This document shows positions 44,881 to 55,554 of a stretch of DNA of 64,000 nucleotides, piece after piece. The DNA is from Diospyros lotus (lineage: Eukaryota > Streptophyta > Magnoliopsida > Ericales > Ebenaceae). Under the pieces are notes generated by a model. The model did no database searches. It saw only the letters and a list, made by a program, of their open reading frames with translations, and was not told the origin of the DNA. The position numbers and the translations under genes were made by a program. The stretch covers positions 29,605,307-29,669,306 of the forward strand of contig NC_068343.1 of NCBI RefSeq assembly GCF_014633365.1. The letters run 5' to 3'. The first letter of the stretch is position 1. Each line of letters starts with the position of its first letter.

Positions 44881-45266
44881 CCCGGATCAAAATTCAAGGT
44901 CGAATTTTTTCTCAAGTGGAGATGAATGATGCGATCACTAATCAAAACTTGGCCCAAGGCCAACCCAACCAAATTGGAATAGTATCACCAGAATAGTAGC
45001 GTCAGGATAGTATTTTAATACTTTTTAAGTTTTAGAATTCTACTTGATTTAGGATTCTACTTCATGTTTGATTAGTGTTTTATTTTTATTAGGATTCTAG
45101 TTGACTTTTACTTATGATTTACTTCTATTAGGATTCTAGTTGAATTTTATTTACAAATATTAGATGGATTTGGATTAGCCAAACACTATAAATATATTTA
45201 AAAGTTAAGAGTTGTTGTAACATCCCGTATCGAGCGATAAGAAGGACCAGAACAACTTACCCTAAT

Positions 45267-45347
45267 GGGCCTACGCAAACTTGCCAGGGGGGTCACCCAT
45301 CCTTGGATTACCCCAGGTCAAGCACACTTAACTTGGGAGTTCTTTGC
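45267..45347 (-). other. 5S rRNA-like segment, left Cassandra LTR
   Basis: On the - strand contains the 5S internal promoter region, e.g. GAACTCCCAAGTTAAGTGTG and GGATGGGTGACCCCCCTGGC, similar to plant 5S but diverged. It is a captured promoter, not a working rRNA gene. Confidence 0.9.
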
Positions 45348-45680
45348 TTGTATTCAGCCCAAAAGGTATCTAGCTGGTGTTGTTTCCTTCCTTACTTATC
45401 CTCGATATATACTATCCTCTTCTGGGCTCTTGGGGTATTACATTCTCCCCCCCTTGAGCACATGACGTCATCGTTATATGACCTTACAACTGGTCTCAGA
45501 CCTTTTCCCCTTTGGAGGCTATCATCCTAGAAGCCTATCAAGAGCCGCTCCTTGATCAGGCCTCCCACCCCGGGGCCACTCCCCTCCCTCATTAGACCGC
45601 CTTCTCCAAGGATCGGCTCTGATACTACCTGTAACATCCCATATCGAGCGATAAGAAGGACTAAAACAACTTACCCTGAT

Positions 45681-45761
45681 GGGCCTACGCGAACTTCTCA
45701 GGGGGGTCACCCATCCTTGGATTACCCCAGGTCAAGCACACTTAACTTGGGAGTTCTTTGC
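45681..45761 (-). other. 5S rRNA-like segment, right Cassandra LTR
   Basis: Second copy, nearly identical to 45267-45347. Confidence 0.9.
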
Positions 45762-46025
45762 CTGTATTCAGCCCAAAAGGTATCCAACTGGTGTTGTTTT
45801 CTTCCTTATTCATCATCGATATATATTATCCTCCTCTAGGCTCCCGGGGTATTAGAATTGTAATTAAGTTTTTCTCAATCAAATTTCAGCAACCTATTTG
45901 GGTTTTCTTAGCAAAACAGTCATGTTTTTACGTCTTCTTGAAAGTCAAGTTTCAACCATTGAAGTTTGCTCTTTCAAGGGTTTATTTTGGAGTGTTTTTT
46001 CACGCATGCGCTACATGCTGCGTCA

Positions 46026-46359
46026 CAAGCCCTCCTCACTTATATATATATATCCCCATATCCCCATAATTGCAAAACTACCCTTATGCACAATAACTTA
46101 AATGGAAAATGCTTATATGCAAATAATAGCTTAGCTTGAATTAAATACCATAAACTCTTCAAATAATCGCCACACACATACCTTGGAAATAATTGTGGGT
46201 CCCACTTCCTCTTAAGTTAAGCCTTTAACTTCTCCACATTTCCATTTCCTTTGCACAACACCTAAAAATATCATGTATAATTCCTCACAATTCCTACTCA
46301 AATAAGATAATTATCCTATCCCCATTTATCTTACACAAACCCACTATTGGGTCATTACA
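46026..46359 (-). repeat. Tekay-A 5' LTR remnant
   Basis: 334 bp closely matching 21617-21940 and continuing GGGTCATTACA to the element end, followed by the CACAC duplication. The rest of this LTR was lost when or after element E inserted. Confidence 0.9.
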
Positions 46360-46364
46360 CACAC

Positions 46365-46605
46365 AACCAACCCTACCTAAAAAAATCCAATCCCCACTGA
46401 GGCATCAGGCAACACCTAGTATGGCTTCATAGCTTAGCTTATTGTTCACAACTCAAATAAGATTCTCGAAGACTCGTGTCTTCCATCATAACTCTTATTT
46501 ATATGCTTTCTCAAAAATAAAACTTGTTTTTCAAGAGGACCCCACAAAGAATTAACTATACTTACCCAAAACACTTATTTTACATGACAAATATAACTTA
46601 TAACA
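46365..46605 (-). repeat. Copia-B 3' LTR, right part
   Basis: Ends CTTATAACA, the inverse of TGTTATAGG at 19858. TATA box on the - strand (ATATAAATAAGAG near 46493-46505). Next to it, 46606-46625, a - strand purine-rich stretch (CCAGCTTGAGGATGGAAA) resembles the copia polypurine tract. Confidence 0.65.
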
Positions 46606-46681
46606 TTTCCATCCTCAAGCTGGCTTTCTCCTAGTTCCAAGGTGTACTAGAGTATGTCTACTACTTGAAAGTAAAGCAAGA
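46606..46681 (-). mobile_element. Copia-B internal remnant
   Basis: About 75 bp of the pol 3' end and polypurine tract; the remainder of the element is missing, replaced by another LTR fragment. Confidence 0.4.
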
Positions 46682-48290
46682 TCGCTACGGGGCAAGCAGC
46701 GTAGTTCAAAAATTTTGAACCTTACCCCGATCCCGGCGATTGGATCAACGTCGAAATCAAATCATTCACAAACAAATAAATAAATCTAACCTTTAGATTA
46801 TCGAGTCGTTCGCGGATTCGAGCCGTCCAAGCGTCCGGCCTCTAACTCGTGATACACGGCACGCGTCCGTTGGCAAGGAGAACGGAATAGGAGTGCTAGC
46901 TCCTTCTCCTTTGCGCGGCTTGTATATGGACGGTAAAAGAACACCCACATTTCAAATCGATGCCAAAAGAAACGGGGAAGAGTGAACGGCAATGCGTTTT
47001 TCAACTCTTGAAAAATGACACCAAAAATCACCACTATAATGGGCAACCTATAAAAGGATATTTATAATGAAATATCCTAGGGTTTCTAAAACCCTAATGG
47101 ATTGGGCTAGCCCATTAATTCTAATTTAATTAGAATCATAAGTGGGCTTATTCTAGTCCAACTAGAAATATAATTAAATGAGAATCCATTTTGGTTATAT
47201 GTTGATGAAATTCTCATACGAGATGGGTGTAACTAATCCTTGGACCTGAGGTTGTCACGGTCATCTCATAAGAAGACTGGTATGCTTTGACATCGTTTCG
47301 ATGGGCCTAGACAAAGGCTGCACGTGGGCGATCGTTGGGTATATCATGAGGCTTATGGAGATGGGTGCATAGCCAAGATGGGACTCGTCTATCCCTTGAT
47401 AGAGGATGATGTATCTAAGGCGCCTTCGGTGGATATTCACTTTAAATCCATGGCCATGGTGAAAGAGATCAATAAGGAGTTATTGATTCACTTTCTATTA
47501 AGTGAAGATATCCGAAAGACCGAAGAAAACTCATGTGATCATTATCAAGCAACACATCGCCATACTTGAGATCACATAAGATGCATTGACGAGAGGATCG
47601 TATTACACGGTAACCATGCTCGTGAAAGGTTATTTGCGGATTATGAATCCTTCTGAATAATTGGGTAGGCATGACACCTTGCTAGAGGCCAATCTTATCT
47701 TATGTGTTCGTACCGACACATTGCCAACATATTCGGAAGCCTAATGAGTCATACGCAATAGGCACTGTCCCTGGCTTAAACTAGGAGAGTGGACGTATGG
47801 TTAAGTGGGACACTTCGGCAAGAAGTTGTGCCGTCGTAGGTTCTCACGGGAAAAGAACAAATAGACGTAATGACGTCGATATGACGAGGAGTCGTCATAA
47901 TGGAAAGAGTTTCCTAAAAATGGCATTTGATTAAATTATGAAGGAGTTTCTAATTTAATGATTTTCTATTTGTTGGAGTGGCAAATAGGAAATAAAATAT
48001 TTTGGGGCTTAAGTTAATATTTGGACTAAATTAGATTTGGGCCAAATATTAAATTAAATATTATATTTGGACTAAATTGGATTTGGGCCAAATATTAAAA
48101 TAAATATTATATTTGGACTAAATTAGATTTGGGCCAAATATTAAATATTATATTTGGACCAAATTAGATTTGGGCCAAATATTAAATAAAATATATTTGG
48201 GCTTGAATTAGATTTGGGCCATAATATTTTATTTAACCTATAAAAGGATTGGGCCATTTACTACTACTCCAACATCTATATCAACATGGT
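46682..48290. mobile_element. Copia LTR fragments in opposite orientations
   Basis: 46682-47215 reads as the R-U5 side of a copia LTR on the - strand. From about 47216 the sequence reads as a U3 on the + strand: its 'taatccttggacctgaggtt' is the reverse complement of the matching part of the - strand LTR at 3770-3797. It ends with a + strand TATA (CCTATAAAAGGATTGG near 48233). No gene; short open frames are incidental. Confidence 0.45.
48021..48225. repeat. Five tandem copies of a 42-46-bp AT-rich unit
   Basis: TTGGACTAAATTAGATTTGG followed by GCCAAATATTAAA recurs at 48021, 48067, 48112, 48154 and 48197 (last copy diverged), inside the copia U3-like part. Confidence 0.9.
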
Positions 48291-48610
48291 AAGATTCAGA
48301 ACTATCAAATCAAAGCCAATTCCTTATAATTGTTGGGCATATCAGAGATCGAAGGTTAAGTCAATAACCAGAATTAATTTTCCCCTATAAGGCCAAGTTT
48401 AGGAAACCCACGCCTCACTACTTGCTTATTTCGAGAAACACATTTCAACACATGCCCATACTAGGGAACATACCACTCATGGTTACGACTTAAATATTGA
48501 GAATACAGATCCTTATTTAAACTCACATCCAACTATTGGACACAATCCTAACTCTACCCGGCATTCCTATGTATATAGAGACACATCACAGCCTTGCTCT
48601 GATACCAAAG
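48291..48610 (-). mobile_element. Tekay-D 5' leader with primer-binding site
   Basis: On the - strand CTTTGGTATCAGAGCAAGG (48592-48610) follows the LTR end GGTCGCCACA, an initiator-Met PBS. The remaining leader up to 48291 has no frame; gag and pol are missing. Confidence 0.7.
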
Positions 48611-50590
48611 TGTGGCGACCCCACTCCCGAAGATCCTCGCATCAAGCATTCACCTACCGAGCTTAGGGTATGATAGCCATTAAACATAATCCTCATTTCA
48701 GACTTTTGTGTACCAAGCTTTCGACATAAAAGCTGTAATATCTTAACCAAAACTCCCTCGCGTTAGGTAAATGCCTACCGAGCTTTAGGGTACCTCCCGA
48801 ACATAGTTTGTAGCACAAAATAATTATCATGCACACATAAACATCTCAAAACATATTCATGATTGTATGCATACATGATCATACTCTTAAAAATATTCCC
48901 ACACACATGGCTATGTAATACACTCATCATCATTTTTATGAATGTACTTTTACCCCCAATAATTATTAACCATAACATATAAATAATGAATGAACACTTT
49001 AATACCAACTTAACCTACAACACGGACAATATGCACATAGTACAACATACATATAAGATAACCAAAGTCTTGCATGGAACCAATCAAGAAAGCACCATTT
49101 CTTAGGAAATATAAAGTGAACCATGTAACACCGAGGTCCAAATCGAAGCGTACACGTGCAGATTAGTGGCTTCCCTCAAAAGATATCCACCCCACTGCAC
49201 TTAAATAGCCTAGAACCCCCTCATGGCCAACTGATATGGGATTCGGCTAAGGTCGCTCTCCAAGTAAACTCCTAGTTCTGCCCTCCTTCGAACATGTGCG
49301 TCCACACACGTACTGGCCCCACCATCTGGGAATAAGAGGTCAACTCTAATACCACCCTATAACACCCAAGTTGAAACCTGAGCACACACGTGCAGATCAG
49401 TGGTTGCCCTCAAAGGACATCCACCCCACTACACTTAAATAGCCCAACACCCCCTTCTGGCCAACCGATGTGAGATTCGACCAAGGTCGCTCCCCAGGTA
49501 AACTACTAATGTATAGGTGGGGCACTAATGACTAACTTTTACTAAAGTTATAACCACAAAAAGTTATACTCAAAAACTAAAGCAATGTTAGTTTACCCAA
49601 AAATAGTAAAATTCTAGATTTAAGCAGTGATTCATAGGCTATTACAGGCTCAAACGTAGCCAAAAAATTCAAGTAATATGTTCAAAATAAAGCTTATAAT
49701 GTCTAGTTTCTAGAACAAAAAGAAAATTTCAAATTGAATATAACAAAAAGAAGTTATACCCCAAAGAGTTCCCAAATACAATCATTTAGGAATGAAAGAA
49801 ATGAATTTTTAATATGGAAAATGGGTTTTGGAACTTGTACCAAAAAGAAAAAGATACAAGAACTTCATATGAAAGGAAAAAGAGAAGTAAGAACTTACAT
49901 ATTCTGGATATAAATACCACAACCCAAACCAAGAACAGAGCCTTTGAAGGAAGAAGATGGCAGAATCGAGCTGCTAGAAAAAAAAGCAAAAATGCTGGAA
50001 CTTGCACCACCTCCTAAGGCTTCAAAAACTAGAGTAAAAATACCAATACTCTATGGCTTATACCCTCACTCTTCTTATACCCTTTAAAATCAGGGCGAGA
50101 GAGGAGAAGGAGAATAGAAAAAGATGACTCTTTTTCACATTAAGACTCCTACCCTACTTCTCCTTTTTTATTTATACCTTTGCATATATATATATATCAT
50201 GATTATTAATATAATATGTCATATATCATATATATATATACATAAACGACAACCCTTTTTCCTTCAAATCCCAATTCAATTTTGACTTTTCAATATAAAT
50301 CATAATCCCTTTATATATATATATATATATACACACACAATGCATTTAATCCCAATCTAATTTTGACTTTTCAACACAATTTATAATCTCTTTTTGCCTT
50401 GAATTTTCCACATCTTTATAATTTCATTTATTTAGCTTTTCAAACATAACATATACCAACACACATATAATTTCTAAAATTCATTACTCAAGTAACAACA
50501 AAATTCAACACATATGAGAATATGATCAAGGGATCTAAACCCATTTACATGTTATAGTGGCCTAAGCATATGTCTCAAATTTTTTAGTTT
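48611..50590 (-). mobile_element. Tekay-D 5' LTR, reverse strand, with TRIM inserted
   Basis: Inner end TGTGGCGACCCCAC at 48611. Contains a duplicated TACCGAGCTT(T)AGGGTA phrase (48656 and 48777), a TRIM at 49124-49510, a leader part (49800-50100) resembling Tekay-A LTR 21250-21560 in plan, (TA)n tracts at 50186-50200 and 50310-50332. The outer end is not sharply defined. No gene. Confidence 0.55.
49124..49510 (-). mobile_element. TRIM-like miniature retroelement
   Basis: Two direct repeats of about 150 bp, starting TGTAACACCG (49124) and TATAACACCC (49358), flank an internal region of under 100 bp. On the - strand the internal region begins GGGTGGTATTAGAGTTG (degenerate Met PBS, 49357-49341) and ends AAGGAGGGCAGAACTAG (purine-rich, 49292-49276). 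No reading frame. It lacks the 5S segment of Cassandra. Exact outer end of the right LTR and its target duplication are unclear. Confidence 0.7.
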
Positions 50591-51155
50591 TTTTTTTTCT
50601 TAATATCTATGTCTCAGTTAATAATAGGTGTAGGGTAAAGGACAAGGAAAAGTTTCAAACAAGTACTTGATGATCCACTTTAAAAAACCTCAATGACCAA
50701 CACACTCTACTAAAGTTACAAGACATTAGTGCCCTTGGAGTAGAGAATTTTGGTCATATTTCCCTACGTTAAGAGGAAAAGGGGACCAACAAAATAGAAA
50801 TTTGAGGAAAACAACAGTTAAGAAATTTCAAGAACCTCATTCATTGACTTGGATAAGCAGAAAAAACAAAATGCAAATAGGATTTCAAAAACTTATTAGA
50901 AAAATAAGTCTTAGTGTGTATTTTCTAGAGAATGATATATACGACTAAAATTTACCAACACGGACTCGAATGACAGAGGCATCATTACCTCACATGCCTC
51001 AGAAACCACGCTAGAATTAATCAATGGACCATATTTTGTATTACTCAACTTTAGTTCCTTGCTCTTGCTCACATATTCTACAGGCACATCTTCAACGCCA
51101 ACAATAAATGAGCATTGGAACCTTCACTACATTCAAAGAGAAAGGGTTCTCGACA
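50591..51155. other. Unassigned AT-rich sequence
   Basis: No reading frame, LTR end or repeat recognised. 50930-51120 has a less AT-rich composition but no frame that looks conserved. Confidence 0.4.
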
Positions 51156-51525
51156 TAGGGTTGGAAATGAGCCAAGTCACTCGCGAGTAGCTCGACATTC
51201 AGCTCAAAAAAGCTCATTTGTGCTCGACTCGATTCATAAATGAGCCAAGCTTGAGCTTGGATTTAAAGTTCAAAAAGTTAAACAAGTGGAGCTTGAGCAA
51301 CCCAATACTTAGCTTGTTAGCTCGCGAGCTGGCTCATTTGTAAACTCGTGTACTAGCTGGCGAGCTAGCTCAACAAATGGGCTCATAAGCTGGCTCAATA
51401 GTAGGCTCATGACCTAGCTCGATAGTATGCTCGTGAGCTGACTCGATAATTAGCTCATGGTCAAGTTCACAAATTGGCTTAAAAATGAGCTCGCGAGCTA
51501 ACTCGACTATGAGCTCATGAATAAA
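51156..51525 (+). mobile_element. hAT-like non-autonomous element fragment rich in GAGCTCG words
   Basis: Starts TAGGGTTGGAAATGAGCC, like the terminal repeat of a common plant hAT family. Continues with many AGCTCGCGAGCT, GGCTCATTTG and TAGCTCGA words in both orientations (51178-51515). The matching right terminus was not found. Non-coding. Confidence 0.5.
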
Positions 51526-52007
51526 ATGAATTGACTTAATAATTAGAATTAATTATGTAAATTTAGTAATATGCCAATATGTATAAAATAAAAATATATA
51601 AAGAAATAATGTTTTATTCCTTCAAATTAAATGACTAAATAATATCAATTTTATAAAAAATAATCTTATAAGAATATTAACATTATATTAAAAATAATAT
51701 TTTGATAGCCACATGAATTTTTATATAATAAATTGAATATCAATATGCATAATTTTTAAATAAAAAATTCAATAAGTAAATAAATATCAAAACACAGTAA
51801 TTTCACAAAAAAAATATTATTTTTGTGAGGATTTGAAGCTACAACATTTAGATTTTTATATTTTGAAGAGTCTTTTACCATTAAGCTAAGCACATTTGGT
51901 CAAGATTTAATTCTATATATTTTTATATAAAAATATAATATACACTTAGTTCTATAACATTTGTTTATATATATAAAAATATATCATATATTATATTTAC
52001 ATTTAAT
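51526..52007. other. Very AT-rich spacer with a tRNA-like patch
   Basis: Mostly A/T. 51825-51893 on the - strand reads TGCTTAGCTTAATGGTAAAA ... GCTTCAAATCC, resembling boxes A and B of a tRNA gene, but no acceptor stem pairs around it. It may be the head of a decayed SINE. Confidence 0.35.
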
Positions 52008-52513
52008 TGAATTTGAGACCGAACAAGGTCGCATGTCACTAAGATGTCAGCTCACACCGCATAACCAATCGAGCTCCCAACCAAGCTTCCAGCTCGTTGG
52101 ACCAACCGTTCAGCTCGCATAACTGAAGACTATAGGATAATCAGAGGCAATATTCACCCACCTTATCTGAGGTAAATCAAATCCCTAAAGTCGCGGTGTT
52201 CTCCTGATAATTCAAAGACGATAAGAAAATGCCATCCACGGAACAAAATCCTTCTACATTTAGAATTCATTCAAATTGTAAACACCCCACTCTATAAAAA
52301 GGGGTTGACGTCATTACTGTAAAGAGAGAGAAATAATATGCATTGTTACTCTGCCGAAATAACCAGGGAACAGTTATGAACTAGGTATCATTCTGGCCGA
52401 ACCATGTAAAAACCTACTTACTATTGGTTCTATTTGTTTCTTCTCTTTGCGTTTGTGTTTATTGCTTTATTGCGGGTTCTCAAATCACGGTCGACCAATT
52501 TCGAACGTTAACA
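52008..52513 (+). repeat. Tat-C 5' LTR
   Basis: About 506 bp; TATA box CTCTATAAAAAGG near 52290; ends TTCGAACGTTAACA at 52513 followed at once by the PBS. Terminus shared with Tat-B. The left edge (TGAATTTGAG at 52008) is approximate. Confidence 0.7.
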
Positions 52514-52533
52514 TTTTGGCGCTAGAAGGAAGG
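52514..52533 (+). other. Tat-C primer-binding site
   Basis: TTTTGGCGCTAGAAGGAAGG directly after the LTR; TGGCGC start as in Tat-A. Confidence 0.75.
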
Positions 52534-52551
52534 CCCACTCTGATTGATAAC

Positions 52552-55260
52552 CATGGCAAGGGGAAGGAACACACAAAGCTCTGATGCAATAGCTGATTTA
52601 CTAGAGGATCATCGCGATCAACTGTAGGATGTCCCGTCAGTCGTGGGGCCTATTGTTTCTGCAGCGGGTGTCCCTGTTCCACCACAGATTGGAGTCACCA
52701 TCGGCATGCCCCTATGGGCTCTCACCCAACTTGTCTCCCCGATCGTTAGGATGGAGATCATCCAAGCCTGGCAGCAACACCAAGAGGTGTGATAGAGCAC
52801 ATATTTTCATATTATTTAGCCCTCATATTTAGTCCTTTTTGCACATTACTTGTGTCATTTTATTCATCTTGATTTTATTTCATTTTATTTTATAGGAATT
52901 GGGCTTCACACTATTTTACTTTATTTTTCCAGGTTTAGGGATATGGGAGCATGAGATGGGGCATGAGACATCTTGATGGCAATGAGATATCTTGGAAATT
53001 GGAGATAGAGAAGTAAGGGCAATTTTAGCAGATTTAACCTCCTGCACTTCCTTCAGTATTTTGGCCAAGATAAAATTCTAGAATGAAGATGATGTCTTCA
53101 GAGATATTGTAGAGGACTTCTAGGGATTTCTGGAATGGTATTGTTTGTCCAAATCCGAGTTCGTTTGGGCCTTCAAACAGCACTTCAAAGTCGGGGCTAG
53201 GAAGTTGGGTCAAATTAGGAAAGCTGCACAGATGTTGATTCTTTAAAAGGCCATATCTTGGGCGTCCGATATCCAAATCAAGTGATTCAAAAGCCCAAAT
53301 TCATCTAATCTTTCTGATATACAATTCTTATGAAGATGCCGAAGCCCATAACGCGCATTAACCTATCCGAAATCGGCTGTGAAGTTGCAGTAACCTAGGG
53401 TTTCCTCCTTAAGCTCTACTTAAGCACCTTAAGAGGCCATTAAGAAAGTATTCCTTTGAAGGGCGTGAACAGTAGCCAGCTTTCCTTCTCTCCATTGTTC
53501 TTGTCAAGATGGAAGGCTAAGGATTCTGTAATCGGTTGCAATACCACCCTTATTCCCGGTTTGAGTCTTTGGTTTTAATGGAAATCATTTTTTAGTTTTA
53601 ACTTTGTTGTTCTCTTGTTTTTGTTCTCTCTTAAATCTGTGTATGTGTTGATACCGATTGGATGAATGCATGCATTGTCTTTGTTTGAGAATCCAAGGTT
53701 TTTGTGCTCGGTTGAGGCTTTAACTGGAAGCAAGAACAACCTGTTTGGATGGTATTTCAATCAGTCTCGAATCTGTGCAATAAGGGGAATCAAAACTGAT
53801 AGATTGAACTAAGAGGTTTCTGAAATCTGTTTATTGGTTTTCTTTCCAATCTTTGGCGGTTGTTAAAGGATTTTTGTGATTTCTGATTTGAGGATTAAAA
53901 CTAAACAAATTGTTTATCGAGAAGGCGATGAAAACTGGGATAGAAGGTTGGTTTGCAACTGATTGCATCTCGATTTATTGTGTTTTTGCTTATTTAGTTT
54001 TCTGTTTTTCATCAAAAACTCCCCCCCCCCGTTTAGCCTTGTTTTGACAGATCTGCTTGAGGTTCGTTGGGAGACGACTTTGGGTTGCACCCTTGCTGCA
54101 AATCAAAATCATTATTCATCTAATCTATTGGTGTTCGACAGCCCCGATCAAGGTGCTAGAAAATACAATCATGCAACTTGCCGACGCAGTCAGGGCTTTG
54201 GCCCAAGCTAAAGTGCAGGCCATTCAGAGACCACCGAAAATCCTTTCACCCCGAAGAATCTGCCAGTTGTAGGAAGAAAGGCCACCACCAGTTGAAGAAG
54301 ACATTGGAGACAATTATCCTCTCTCAAATCATCATTCCCTAGAAAGGGAGAATGGGCGAAGCAAGAAATTGCAGGTCTCGTGATCTACAGAATCGAACTC
54401 TACTATGGAAGAGTTGCTTTAAAGAGTCCAACAATTGGAGGCGCAACAGGGGATTCGCAGCCATAATAATGGCTATGGGGAGATAATGCCATTCACCAAG
54501 GAAGTAGAGCTCGAACCTCTCCCTCGTAGGTTCAAAGTCCCAAGTATGATGCAGTAAAATGGGGACAGTGATCCCTATAACCATTTGGACGCATTCAATG
54601 TCTAGATGGATTTACAGACAACTAGCTCGCTGGCCAAGTGCCTTTTCTTCCCCACGACCTTGGGTGATATTCCCCGTGCTTAGCTTAGGGGCCTTCCTCC
54701 TCGCAGCATTGGCAGTTGCGAGGAGTGCCAATGGAGGTTTCTTAATTAGTACAAGGCATTGAGAAGGTAGCTCACCCCGTCGTGCCACCTCATTATGGTA
54801 TTCCTAGAGGAAGAACAAGTCCCTAAAGGACTATATTGCCAAGTTCAGGCGCGAGGTGAGTAATATTAAAGGTCCCTCCGATGAAAACATCTTGACTACA
54901 ATCTCTGTGGGCCTCCACAAGGATGGGAAGCTCTATGAGAGCATCCATAAGTTCCTCGTTAAGGATTTGGGGGAGTTTTATGAACGAGCTACTAAGGAAA
55001 TCCTGTGGGAGGAGGCGTTTGGCTCAAAGAAGCCCGCCAGACAGAAGAAAGAGGCTGGGAGCTCAAGCCAGAACAAGAAAGGAAATAATGGAAAGAAATC
55101 TCAAGGAGAGCACTCGACCGACCAGGCCTTTAAGCGAGCTTGAAAAGCGGAGAGGGAGGATCAACCTCCACGGCAAGGTCACTTTGACAGCTACAATACC
55201 CTGTCAGACTCCCAAGAAAGAATCTTCGCCATGGAGAGGAGCAGGGAGGATTTTGGGAGA
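52552..55260 (+). pseudogene. Tat-C gag, interrupted
   Basis: ATG 52552 starts MARGRNTQSSDAIADLLEDH and stops soon after. Gag-like sequence is recovered beyond the insert at about 54165 (QLADAVRALAQAKVQAIQ), then capsid-like LPRRFKVPSMM and LTTSSLAKCLFFPTTLGD (54520-54670), and KDYIAKFRREVSNIKGPSDE to the basic tail (54820-55143). Several stops. The zinc knuckle region (55270-55480) is decayed. Confidence 0.75.
52789..54058. mobile_element. Insertion of about 1.27 kb in Tat-C gag
   Basis: Separates the two gag parts. Flanked by GAGGT at 52784-52788 and 54059-54063, a possible target duplication, although the ends are not the TG...CA of an LTR. Internal sequence starts TGATAGAGCACATATTTTCA and contains a C-run (54020-54030). 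It resembles an LTR or leader of an unrelated retroelement; no conserved frame. Edges uncertain. Confidence 0.45.
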
Positions 55261-55554
55261 CCCAAAGCAATAATAACTCCAACAAATTAGGAATAAGGAG
55301 AAATTTTATACATACCACAACGAAGTGGGTCATGCACCTCTGAGTGCTGGGCTTTGAGGGATGCCATTGAGGACATGATCAGAAGAGGCTGGCTGAGGGA
55401 CTATGTGGTGCAGATAACCAATCAGCCACCACAATAACTGGCACAGCAATGAACTCCTCTTGATGATGAGCACACAAAAATTCATGGTGGACCTCAGCTC
55501 ACTGGGACATCCCACAGATCCCATGAAAGGTACGTACGAGAGGCCAACCATATT

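Larger units (their letters stand above)
45216..45856 (-). mobile_element. Cassandra-type TRIM carrying 5S rRNA-like LTRs
   Basis: 641-bp non-coding retroelement with two 227-bp LTRs (45216-45442 and 45630-45856), each starting TGTAACATCCC. On the - strand the right LTR is 5', followed by PBS GGTAGTATCAGAGCC (45629-45615), a 187-bp internal region and a CTCAAGGGGGGGAG polypurine tract before the left LTR. It sits in the E 3' LTR with GTTGT (45211-45215)/ATTGT (45857-45861) duplications. Both LTRs carry a 5S rRNA-like segment in sense with the element. It encodes no protein and must use enzymes of other elements. Confidence 0.95.
41692..46025 (+). mobile_element. Element E: internally deleted gypsy element with tRNA-Met PBS
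   Basis: 5' LTR remnant 41692-43331 (contains solo LTR S5), PBS at 43334, gag start, integrase C-terminus, polypurine tract (44913-44926) and 3' LTR 44927-46025 (contains Cassandra). It is inserted in the right LTR of Tekay-A: the sequence after 46025 matches the Tekay-A LTR at 21617 onward. The left ~257 bp of its 5' LTR are missing where Tat-A abuts. Confidence 0.8.
44927..46025 (+). repeat. Element E 3' LTR, split by Cassandra
   Basis: Net about 453 bp, TGATGCGATCAC...GCTGCGTCA. A purine-rich tract AAGTGGAGATGAA precedes it. The part after 45857 matches 41700-41773 plus 43213-43331. Confidence 0.85.
19876..46359 (-). mobile_element. Tekay-A: chromodomain gypsy element holding further insertions
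   Basis: Reverse-strand element. The left LTR starts TGTAAAGCCCC at 19876 and the right LTR remnant ends GGGTCATTACA at 46359; both ends are flanked by CACAC (19871-19875 and 46360-46364). Order on the - strand: remnant 5' LTR (46359-46026), element E and its cargo, gag (from 28578), protease, RT, integrase, chromodomain, polypurine tract, 3' LTR (24467-19876). RNase H and the 5' UTR are deleted. All coding regions carry stops or frameshifts. Confidence 0.8.

Noticed and set aside
45267..45347. 5S rRNA gene
   Set aside because: Present twice within the LTRs of a Cassandra TRIM and diverged from 5S; a captured promoter.
50930..51150. Possible host exon
   Set aside because: Composition is less AT-rich, but frames are short and have no recognisable motif or splice pattern.
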